A DNA stretch of 40,546 nt from Deinococcus roseus (GTDB lineage: Bacteria > Deinococcota > Deinococci > Deinococcales > Deinococcaceae), in NCBI RefSeq assembly GCF_014646895.1, contig NZ_BMOD01000035.1, positions 1 through 40,546 on the forward strand. Reading direction: 5' to 3'. Below the pieces are notes generated by a model that did not search any database, was not told where the DNA came from, and was given only the letters and a program-made list of their open reading frames with translations. The position numbers were made by a program, and so were the translations under genes. Numbering within the stretch: the stretch's first letter is position 1; each line of letters starts with the position of its first letter. Shown in pieces: positions 1 to 7,108 of this stretch.

Positions 1-219
1 CCGCCTTCGTTTCTGCATTGCTGCTTCCTCTCGGGCGAAGAAAAGAATACTACGGATACCCGGTTATGTCAACACCTGCAGACTGGGGTTTTGAGATGCC
101 CGAGCGAACGCGTGCTGCACGGACTTTTTTGAACATCGAAATCCCACTCCAAAATATCTGTACTCGGTATAAAAATAGCAGAAGTGGCAGATCCCCTCCC
201 CTCTGATCCTACATGAAAC

Positions 220-247
220 GGAGGATGCGCCATGTGGCACATCCTCC
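220..247 (-). terminator. Hairpin downstream of the cellulase gene
   Basis: An 8-bp perfect stem (GGAGGATG with CATCCTCC) continues, after one mismatch, into GCC-ATGT-GGC. It lies about 70 bases past the stop codon of the minus-strand cellulase gene and is followed on that strand by GTTTC, a weak T-tract. Factor-independent termination is likely but not certain. Confidence 0.6.
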
Positions 248-283
248 CTGATCTGGCTTATGTGATCAAGCCTGTTCTGCTGG

Positions 284-311
284 CTGTTTACTGTTCACTG
301 TGAACTGTCTA
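284..311. repeat. Four tandem heptamers CTGTNNA
   Basis: Four consecutive 7-base units, CTGTTTA, CTGTTCA, CTGTGAA and CTGTCTA, lie just after the cellulase stop codon. The unit length matches the heptamer repeats elsewhere in the window, but the consensus differs, so membership of the same family is uncertain. Confidence 0.55.
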
Positions 312-317
312 CTTCTA

Positions 318-3300
318 TCACTGGCAGGTGTTGCCATTCAGCTTAAAACCGGTGGGATTGCTGTTGGTGCCCGTGTAGGTCAGGTTGAACCCCAGGTTGG
401 TGGTGGCCCCTGCTGCGAGCGTTGCGTTGTAATCCAGGTTTTTCAGGGTGACGGCCTGCCCGCTCTGGGTGTAGGTGCTGCTCCAGCTCTGGTTGATGGC
501 CTGGTTGCCTGTGAAGTTGAAGGTCAGGGTCCAGCCGTTCACCGGGGTGCTGGAGGTGTTGGTGATGTCCAGGCTGATGGTGGCTCCAGTGCCCCAGTCG
601 TTCTGTTTGGTGTAGACCACCTTGCAGACCGGGGTGCTGCCCCCAAGGGTGATGTTGCGGGTGACGGTGCTGGCTGCACCCTTGGTGTCCGTGGCGACCA
701 CCTTGATGCTGTGGGCTCCAGCCGCCAGTCCGGTTGCGCTGTAGGTGTAGGGGGAAGTGGTGTCGGTGCCTTTAAGAACACCATCTATATAGAAGTCCAG
801 TTTGGAAACCCCATCGCTGTCCGTGGCAGTTGCAGCCACATTCACCGTGCTGCCTGCCGGGAAGCTCTGACCTTCAGTGGGGCTGGAAACCGTGAGGGTG
901 GGGGGCGTGTTGGTTCCCTGAACGGTGATGTTGCGGGTCACGCTGCTGGTGGCTCCGCCATTGTCGGTGGCGGTCACTTTCAGGCTGTGTGCACCAGAAG
1001 CCAGACCACCCACGGTGAAGTTGTAAGGAGCAGCCGTTCTGGTCTGGCTCAGGGCCCCATCCACGTACAGATCCACTCTGGAGATGGTGCCATCGCTGTC
1101 TGTGGCGGTGCTGCTGACCGTGACAGAGCTTCCGGCAGCAAAAGTCTGGCCTTCGGTGGGACTGCTGACCGACACCACTGGAGGAGTGTTGACGGTGCTT
1201 CCCACTTTGATTTCGTATTTGTTGACCCAGATGTTGCCTGTGCCACCCGAAGACTCATCTCCGAATTCCACACCGCTCATGTAGTGCTCGCCGTTGGCCA
1301 GTCCTTTGGCCACTGCGTCTTTGGCGATCTTGTCGATGTTGATGGTGCCTGAGTTGCGCCCAGCTGGACCTTTGTAAGCAAGGTAACGCCAGCTTGCATC
1401 TGCAGTGGTGATGAACATGGAGTAGATGTCGTAACTGACCCCATCAATCACAGAAGAGGCGACTTTGCTGCCTCCGGGGTTGGTGGTTGCATCGTAGTCC
1501 AGCCAGATCATGATTTCGGTGGTGATGTCTTTTGGGCGGGCTGCGCCGTCTCCGGGGGTGGAGGTGAACCAGATTTCTGGAGCGAAATCATAGTGGCCTG
1601 CACGGGTACCAGAAACATCCCAGGTCATTTGCACGTTTGGCATTCCATTGATTTTCATGGGGAATCGCGGATCGGTGGAGGTCATGGTGTCCCAGGGCTT
1701 CCAGCCGTAAATGATTTCCGGGTAGGCGTACACAGTGGGCTCGTAACCAGGCCAATTCCAGTTCCAGCCGTACTGCTTCACGCCGTTCACAGTGCGTTCC
1801 TGCAGACATTGCTTGTAAGGCTGGCCGTTGGTCTTGCTGCTGCCCCAGGTGTTGTTGACATATTTATAGGCACCAAGGGTGATGGTGTGGAAATCGGTGC
1901 AGTATTCGGTCACAGTGCCCGTGTCGGTGCCCACGGTGATGGCCTGAGCGGCACTGGCAGTGGCCCCTTTGTTGTCGGTGGCGGTGAGTTTCACAGTGTG
2001 GCTTCCATTGGCCAGGCCGGTGGCGCTGAATTCATAGGGCGCAGCAGTGTCGGTGCCTTTGAGGACCCCATCGACATAAAGGTCCACTTTGGAGACCGTG
2101 CCGTCTGGATCACTGGCGGTGCCTTTGACCGAAACAGCAGCTCCAGAAGCAAAATTCTGACCGCTGGTGGGGGTGGTGATGGCCACCACAGGAAATTTGT
2201 TGGTGGTCCCTCCATCCAGCAGAACCAGGAAGGGTTTCACCACGTCGTAACGCACGTGGTCCACGGAGGTCCAGTCATCCAGCAAAATGCCCTTGGTGTC
2301 CCCAGAGTTGGGGTTGAGGGACCAGTAGGTCCAGCTGGCCCCGATTTTCTCCAGGTATTTCAAAAGGGCAGGCAGCCACACCTGGTCTTTGGGGTCCTGC
2401 AAGGTGCTGCCAAACTCACCGGCAATCACCGGGGCGATGTTGTTCTCCACCAGATAGCCCCAGTTCTTGCGCCAGTGGGGTTCCAGGGTGGCAGGGAAAC
2501 TGGGATCGGTGAACCAGGGCTGACCGTTGTACACGCTCATGCCGTAATCGTGGCTGGAGTACACCAGTTTGTTGGGTCTGGAGAGGCGCACCGGATATTT
2601 CTGCGCCCCTTGCAGGTTGCCGCCCCACCAGTTGCAACTCATGTTGGGGTTGGGACTCCAGGGGGTAGGTTTGACGGCGCTTCCGTCCGGAGCCCAGCAT
2701 TCGTTCCCCTCCACAATGATCAGCCAGTCGGGGTTGACGCCCAGGATGGCGTTTCCGGCTTTTTCGGCAGCCAGACGCCAGTCCTGTTTGGGGTCTCCGC
2801 ACCCCCAGCAGGAACTGAGGCCGCCATCCACGGAGTGCGGTTCGTTATGCAGGTCTGCACCAACCACTGTGGGGTTGCCCTTGTAACGGGTGGCCAGGAA
2901 TTTCCAGTCGTCGATCCAGCGCTGCTCTGAATACTTGTCGGTGTACCACAGGGCCGATTGCTGGTCTGCACCGGGGCGGTGGCGGTCCAGAAAGATTTTC
3001 AATCCGATGCTGCCTGCGTACTCGATGATTCTGTCCATCACCTGCAGGCTGTTTAAACCCTTGAGGTCAGGGTTGGCCGCTTCGTTGAGGCCAGAGGGCA
3101 TTTTGGGACCATCCAGCATCTCGTTGGAGTAAGGAAGCCGCAGGACCGTGAAGCCCAGGCTTTTCACCTGGTTCAGCAGGGTCTTGTAGTTCACGCTCCA
3201 CAGACCGTGGGGCACGTAGTTGGGGGTTTCCAGACCAAACCAGTTGACCCCGGTGATGCGAACCACCTGACCGCTGGCATCAATGATCTTGCTTCCCGAA

Positions 3301-3425
3301 GTGGACCAGAAGCCCTCTCCAGCCTGCTTTTGCACCTTCACCTGTGCGGTGGAAACCGGATTGCTGCTGCAGGCCAGCAACCCCACACTGAGCAGGGTGA
3401 GGGCAGTGAATTGAACTTTGCGCAT
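318..3425 (-). CDS. Bifunctional GH5/GH12 cellulase lipoprotein with CBM2
   Basis: Predicted 1035-residue extracytoplasmic endoglucanase for beta-1,4-glucans. A signal peptide ends in a lipobox (L16-L17-A18-C19), so it should be lipid-anchored. Residues about 38-400 form a GH5 domain resembling subfamily 1 (DRHRP at 147-151, QSALWYT at 156-162), with acid/base E195 in HNEP and nucleophile E337 in GEFG. Residues about 505-742 form a GH12 domain with catalytic candidates E637 (EIMIWL) and E720 (GVEFG). Ig-like modules sit at about 412-498, 748-835 and 841-927, and a CBM2 at 933-1035 carries the end-bracketing cysteines 934 and 1034. All four catalytic Glu are present, so both enzymes should be active. 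ATG start with GAGAGG five bases upstream. It lies downstream of the SARP/ATPase regulator pair on the same strand, separated by a terminator. Confidence 0.93.
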   Translation of the reverse strand: MRKVQFTALTLLSVGLLACSSNPVSTAQVKVQKQAGEGFWSTSGSKIIDASGQVVRITGVNWFGLETPNYVPHGLWSVNYKTLLNQVKSLGFTVLRLPYSNEMLDGPKMPSGLNEAANPDLKGLNSLQVMDRIIEYAGSIGLKIFLDRHRPGADQQSALWYTDKYSEQRWIDDWKFLATRYKGNPTVVGADLHNEPHSVDGGLSSCWGCGDPKQDWRLAAEKAGNAILGVNPDWLIIVEGNECWAPDGSAVKPTPWSPNPNMSCNWWGGNLQGAQKYPVRLSRPNKLVYSSHDYGMSVYNGQPWFTDPSFPATLEPHWRKNWGYLVENNIAPVIAGEFGSTLQDPKDQVWLPALLKYLEKIGASWTYWSLNPNSGDTKGILLDDWTSVDHVRYDVVKPFLVLLDGGTTNKFPVVAITTPTSGQNFASGAAVSVKGTASDPDGTVSKVDLYVDGVLKGTDTAAPYEFSATGLANGSHTVKLTATDNKGATASAAQAITVGTDTGTVTEYCTDFHTITLGAYKYVNNTWGSSKTNGQPYKQCLQERTVNGVKQYGWNWNWPGYEPTVYAYPEIIYGWKPWDTMTSTDPRFPMKINGMPNVQMTWDVSGTRAGHYDFAPEIWFTSTPGDGAARPKDITTEIMIWLDYDATTNPGGSKVASSVIDGVSYDIYSMFITTADASWRYLAYKGPAGRNSGTINIDKIAKDAVAKGLANGEHYMSGVEFGDESSGGTGNIWVNKYEIKVGSTVNTPPVVSVSSPTEGQTFAAGSSVTVSSTATDSDGTISRVDLYVDGALSQTRTAAPYNFTVGGLASGAHSLKVTATDNGGATSSVTRNITVQGTNTPPTLTVSSPTEGQSFPAGSTVNVAATATDSDGVSKLDFYIDGVLKGTDTTSPYTYSATGLAAGAHSIKVVATDTKGAASTVTRNITLGGSTPVCKVVYTKQNDWGTGATISLDITNTSSTPVNGWTLTFNFTGNQAINQSWSSTYTQSGQAVTLKNLDYNATLAAGATTNLGFNLTYTGTNSNPTGFKLNGNTCQ

Positions 3426-3740
3426 CTTGACCTCTCTGTTGAACCAATGGATTTGAACCTTACCGAACTGCCAGAACTGTTGAAGCCGCCCGTCCTGTTG
3501 AAACGAGAAGCAACACCTTGAGAAACACCACTGTCTTCAGCCCTCGCCTGAAGATGCGAAAAATGCCGCGCCGGACAGAACACGTTCGATTTTGAAGAAC
3601 AGCTTCAGGGTAATGGGCTGGTCCTGAAAAGTCCTGAAAAGCAGGGCTCAGGAGCTGAAATCCCGAAAAGATGACTTTTCAGGTCTTTCTGCAACCAGAA
3701 AAACCACCTGCAGTTGCAGGTGTCCTGATGGGTCGATGGA
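3426..3740. promoter_or_regulatory. Upstream region of the cellulase gene
   Basis: A gene-free stretch between the regulator operon and the cellulase gene. Read on the minus strand it holds three direct copies of TTCAACAG (plus-strand 3436-3443, 3477-3484, 3495-3502), a related GGTTCAAA at 3452-3459, and an inverted repeat CTTCAG-N7-CTGAAG at 3535-3553. These are candidate operator sites. I cannot fix a -10/-35 pair with confidence. Confidence 0.45.
3697..3722 (-). terminator. Terminator of the SARP/ATPase operon
   Basis: CACCTGCA and TGCAGGTG (3705-3722) form a tight hairpin, followed on the minus strand by GTTTTTC. It starts 19 bases after the ATPase stop codon and separates that operon from the cellulase gene. 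Confidence 0.8.
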
Positions 3741-5981
3741 TCAGGCCAGCACAGCCAGCTGGTGTTGCAGTTGCTGGTACAGGGTGGCCCTTCTGGGACT
3801 GATGGCCCAGCCAAATTGCTGGTGGATGTCCAGGCACAGCTGGTGCATTTTGCGGGCCTCGGTGAAACTCCCTTCCTGCAGGCCAATCAGGGCCGCGCAG
3901 CAATTGATGTCCAGCATGGAATTGATGGTGGCCACGGTCTGTTTGCTCTGCATCACCTGATGAATCAGTTGTGTGGCTGCTTCGGTTGCACCTTCTTGCA
4001 CCAGCAGCAGGATCTGCACGCCCATCAGGTCGTTCACCTTGATGGCGCGGGTGCGGTCTGCGAAGTGTCCCAGGCAGACCTGCAGGGTGTCTCTGGCCTG
4101 CTGGGTGCGCCCAAGGGCCAGATGGACTTTGGTGGCCAGCAGCAAGAGGTGAAGGCGCACGGTGTTCATTTCCTCAAAAGAGAGCAGGGTGTTGTTCAGC
4201 TGGTTTTGCACCAGGGTTTCTGCACGGTCAAACTGCTGGGTTTCAAAGTACAGCTCTGCGAGGTGCAATTGCGTCCAGGCCATGCCCCAGGTGTTGCTGC
4301 GCTCCTGAAAGACCTGCAGGGATTCCAGAAAATAGGTTTCTGCCTCTGAATATTGCCCTTTGGTGAACAGCAGCCTGCCCTGGTGGCTCTGGATCCAGCA
4401 TTTCTGGTCCGGGTTGCCGGTTTGCTCGATGATCTGCTGTGCCATGTGCGTGAAGCGGTCTGCCTGCTGCAAATCTCCCCAGAACATGCACAGGTGCGCG
4501 AGGCCCTGGTAGGCTGCCGCCATGCCCAGCAGGTTCTGGTGTTGCTGGGCCACCTCCAGCGCCTGGGTGAAATACCTGCGGCTTCCCTCAAAATCAAAGT
4601 TGTCGTTGGAAATCCAGGCTGCACCGATCAATGTGTTCACGATGGAAAGGCCAAATTCATTGTTGCGGTGGTGGGGGTCCACCCGCTGGTAAGCGGCATG
4701 AAGTGCGTCTGTGTAGGTGAGGCCCAGATAGAAGTAACGGGAGGCCTGCCAGTACTTCCAGATGTAAGACACCAGCTGGGCAGACAGCCAGGGGCGCTCG
4801 GGCAAATTGGCCCGGATGGTCTGGTGGATGTTGCTGGCATGCAGAATGAAATACTCGCTCTGCACATCAAAGGGCGCTTCGCGGTTGGTCTGAATGCGTT
4901 GAAAATAATAGCGGGTGTAGAGGTCCAGCAGCTCCTCTTTTTCTGCAGCAGTCATGAGGGTGCGGGCGTAAACCTTGACCACATCCAGATAGAAAATCAA
5001 AACCCGTCCATCTCCGCCCACCTTGTGGTAGAGGAGGTTTTTTTCCATCAGGCTGGTGAGCAGCGTTCTGGGATCGGCCTGGATGTGCTGCTGTTCAAAG
5101 AGGAAGCTGAGCATGTGCAGGGTTTCATCCAGATCGAATTTGGCATCAAAGAAGCTCAGGGAACGAAACACCTTTTGCTGCTGTGCGTCCAGCAGCTGGT
5201 AACTCCAGTCGATCACACTTTTCATGCTGCGCTGGCGGTCATCGAGGTCAATGGACACATGGTCTGCAGAGAGCAGGAGGTTGTCCTGCAGGAATTTCAG
5301 GATGTGCTGCAGGGAGTGGCTGTACACCTGGCTGGCCACCAGTTCAATGGAGAGGGGAATGCCTTCCAGAAGCTGACAGATCTGAAACACCCATCCCTGG
5401 TGCTCCGGGGTGAGGGTGAAATCCGGGTTGACCATTCTGGCCCGGCTGTCAAACAGTTGCATGGCCTCGTTGCAGGAAAAATCCGACTCAAACGCCTCGA
5501 AGTTGAAGGGATGGATTTTGAAAACACACTCCCCGCGCACCTTCAGGCGTTCACGGGAAGTCACCAGGATGTGCAGGGAGGGGCACCCTGCCAGCAGGTT
5601 CCTGATGAACACCCCAATGTCGGAAAGGTGTTCCAGGTTGTCAAACATCAGCAGGGTGTGTTTGTGCTGGAAGTATTCGGCCAGGAACTCGCTGATCCTT
5701 TCGATCTTCACGTCGGTGATGTCGAAGGATTTGGCGATCATGGAGATGAACTCGTTGGTGTTGCGGCTGGTGTAGGCATCAAAGAAACAGATGCCGTCCT
5801 GGAAATTGAGGGCCTGCTGGCGGCTGAATTCCACGGCCAGACGGGTCTTTCCCACCCCTCCAAAGCCCACCACCGAAATCAGGCGGTATTTTTGCAGGGC
5901 CTCTCCGAGTTTCTGCAAATCCCGGGTGCGGCCAATGAAGTCGTCGAGGTACCTGGGGAGGTGGTGGGCGGCCTGCTTCAT
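3741..5981 (-). CDS. NB-ARC-type ATPase with TPR repeats (AfsR/LuxR-like regulator half)
   Basis: A 746-residue STAND-class ATPase. Walker A is GFGGVGKT (39-46) and the Walker B-like strand LLMFDN has D114; the sequence TSRERL matches the conserved arginine region of NB-ARC domains. The C-terminal half, from about 400 on, is built of helical pairs typical of TPRs (for example the AAAYQGLAHL and WTQLHLAELY segments). No C-terminal HTH is seen, so DNA binding must come from its partner: the start codon overlaps the stop of the SARP-like gene (ATGA), indicating translational coupling. In AfsR-type proteins these parts are one polypeptide. Likely a signal-dependent oligomerising switch; the ligand is unknown. 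Its position upstream of the cellulase gene suggests carbohydrate control, which is inference. Confidence 0.8.
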   Translation of the reverse strand: MKQAAHHLPRYLDDFIGRTRDLQKLGEALQKYRLISVVGFGGVGKTRLAVEFSRQQALNFQDGICFFDAYTSRNTNEFISMIAKSFDITDVKIERISEFLAEYFQHKHTLLMFDNLEHLSDIGVFIRNLLAGCPSLHILVTSRERLKVRGECVFKIHPFNFEAFESDFSCNEAMQLFDSRARMVNPDFTLTPEHQGWVFQICQLLEGIPLSIELVASQVYSHSLQHILKFLQDNLLLSADHVSIDLDDRQRSMKSVIDWSYQLLDAQQQKVFRSLSFFDAKFDLDETLHMLSFLFEQQHIQADPRTLLTSLMEKNLLYHKVGGDGRVLIFYLDVVKVYARTLMTAAEKEELLDLYTRYYFQRIQTNREAPFDVQSEYFILHASNIHQTIRANLPERPWLSAQLVSYIWKYWQASRYFYLGLTYTDALHAAYQRVDPHHRNNEFGLSIVNTLIGAAWISNDNFDFEGSRRYFTQALEVAQQHQNLLGMAAAYQGLAHLCMFWGDLQQADRFTHMAQQIIEQTGNPDQKCWIQSHQGRLLFTKGQYSEAETYFLESLQVFQERSNTWGMAWTQLHLAELYFETQQFDRAETLVQNQLNNTLLSFEEMNTVRLHLLLLATKVHLALGRTQQARDTLQVCLGHFADRTRAIKVNDLMGVQILLLVQEGATEAATQLIHQVMQSKQTVATINSMLDINCCAALIGLQEGSFTEARKMHQLCLDIHQQFGWAISPRRATLYQQLQHQLAVLA

Positions 5982-6817
5982 ACGGCGCTCAGGCGCTGGT
6001 TTTCCAGCAGTTCCACAGCCAGATCCCGCAACTGGGCCACCTGAAATTCGGTGGAGCTGCCTTCATTTAAAGCGTGCACCAGTTGCTGTGCTGCACGTTG
6101 CACGGCAGCAAAACCCAGGTCTCTGGAAAGGCGCAGCACAACATCCAGGGCAGCCGTCTGAAAAACATCCCGGACCAGCACCAGCAGGTGCAGCACCAGC
6201 AGGCGTTCCAGGGGGAGCTGGGGATGCTGGGTTTCCTGCTCCAGTCTGGCCAGCAGGGTTTTGTTGAACAGCAGCCGCTGTTCTTCAATCCAGGAGGAAT
6301 CCAGGCCTTCCATCAGGACACAGAGGTACTGCGGAGCAATCTTGGTTCCCCTGAACACGGTGTTGTCCAGGGTGTGCAAATCCAGTCCGATCTGGATTTC
6401 AGCAGACAGGCTGTAATAACGTCCTTTTTTGACCACTGCTTCTTCTGCAAGGTGAAGGTGATCTTTCAAAAGGCGTCTGAGCTGCCGGATGGCTGTGTAA
6501 ACGCTGTCTGCAGATTTGCCGTCCCAGAGGTCTTCCAGCAACTGGTCTTTGCTGGCACTGGGATTGAAGATCAGGTACAGCAGCAGCTCCTGAACTTTCT
6601 GGTAAGGGAATTCCAGGCGCGTCCCCTGGCAGAACACCTCCGGGAGACCCAGGGTGCATACCCGCAGTTCCCTGGGGTGGGCGAGGACCGGGCCTGCCGC
6701 TTGCAGGGGCACTGCACCCATCATTTTCATGGTGGTCTGGATGGAGGCCAGCTGGGTGGAAACCCAGGCCTGAAGCCTGTCAAAATCCAGCCTGACCGGA
6801 GGGGTTTTCTCAGACAC
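5978..6817 (-). CDS. SARP-like transcriptional regulator with winged helix and BTAD-like domain
   Basis: A 279-residue protein. Residues about 45-125 fit the OmpR-like winged helix of SARP regulators (RVCTLGLPEV as first strands, then QKVQELLLYLI, KDQLLEDLW and YTAIRQLRRLLKD as the helices). The remainder is helical and resembles a bacterial transcriptional activation domain. The frame is open further upstream, but the GTG at 6817 is preferred because a strong Shine-Dalgarno (AGGGAGGT) lies six bases before it. It ends in an ATGA overlap with the ATPase gene. SARPs typically bind direct repeats near -35; repeats of TTCAACAG precede the cellulase gene downstream. The family call is from domain order and hallmark residues and could be a more general Trans_reg_C protein. 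Confidence 0.78.
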   Translation of the reverse strand: MSEKTPPVRLDFDRLQAWVSTQLASIQTTMKMMGAVPLQAAGPVLAHPRELRVCTLGLPEVFCQGTRLEFPYQKVQELLLYLIFNPSASKDQLLEDLWDGKSADSVYTAIRQLRRLLKDHLHLAEEAVVKKGRYYSLSAEIQIGLDLHTLDNTVFRGTKIAPQYLCVLMEGLDSSWIEEQRLLFNKTLLARLEQETQHPQLPLERLLVLHLLVLVRDVFQTAALDVVLRLSRDLGFAAVQRAAQQLVHALNEGSSTEFQVAQLRDLAVELLENQRLSAV

Positions 6818-7093
6818 AGCGGCACCTCCCTGTTTGCGCAAACGCTTTCAAATGGCTTTGAGGTTCATTTTACTACAGAAAATTTGGCCCCACAATGGAG
6901 TTTTTTCAGGTTGATCTCAGGGAAAACCCTCGAACCGTTTCAACGCAAACTTCATGAAAGCTGAAAGCCTTTCCAGCTTTTCAAACCTTTGAACCCCTGT
7001 TCTGGCAAGCAGAAATGCCTGAATGGCTGCAGGTGTTCTTCCCTGTTCCTGCACCGGTGATATTACGTTCATCCCCAAAATCCGCTTTTGTTT

Positions 7094-7099
7094 TACACT
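7094..7099 (+). promoter_or_regulatory. -10 box of the mrfA-like gene
   Basis: TACACT ends nine bases before the ATG at 7109, with no Shine-Dalgarno between, so the transcript is probably leaderless. This decides the ATG over an in-frame TTG at 7088, which lies upstream of the box. Confidence 0.6.
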
Positions 7100-7108
7100 G
7101 TAAGACTG

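Larger units (their letters stand above)
1..317. other. Non-coding end region
   Basis: I see no convincing gene here; the short open frames have no ribosome binding site or recognisable protein. The stretch holds the terminator-like hairpin of the cellulase gene (220-247) and a run of four 7-base units of the form CTGTNNA (284-311). Confidence 0.6.

Noticed and set aside
5978..5981. SARP-like and ATPase genes as one frameshifted gene
   Set aside because: The ATGA overlap, complete domains on both sides and a plausible start for the ATPase favour two coupled genes.
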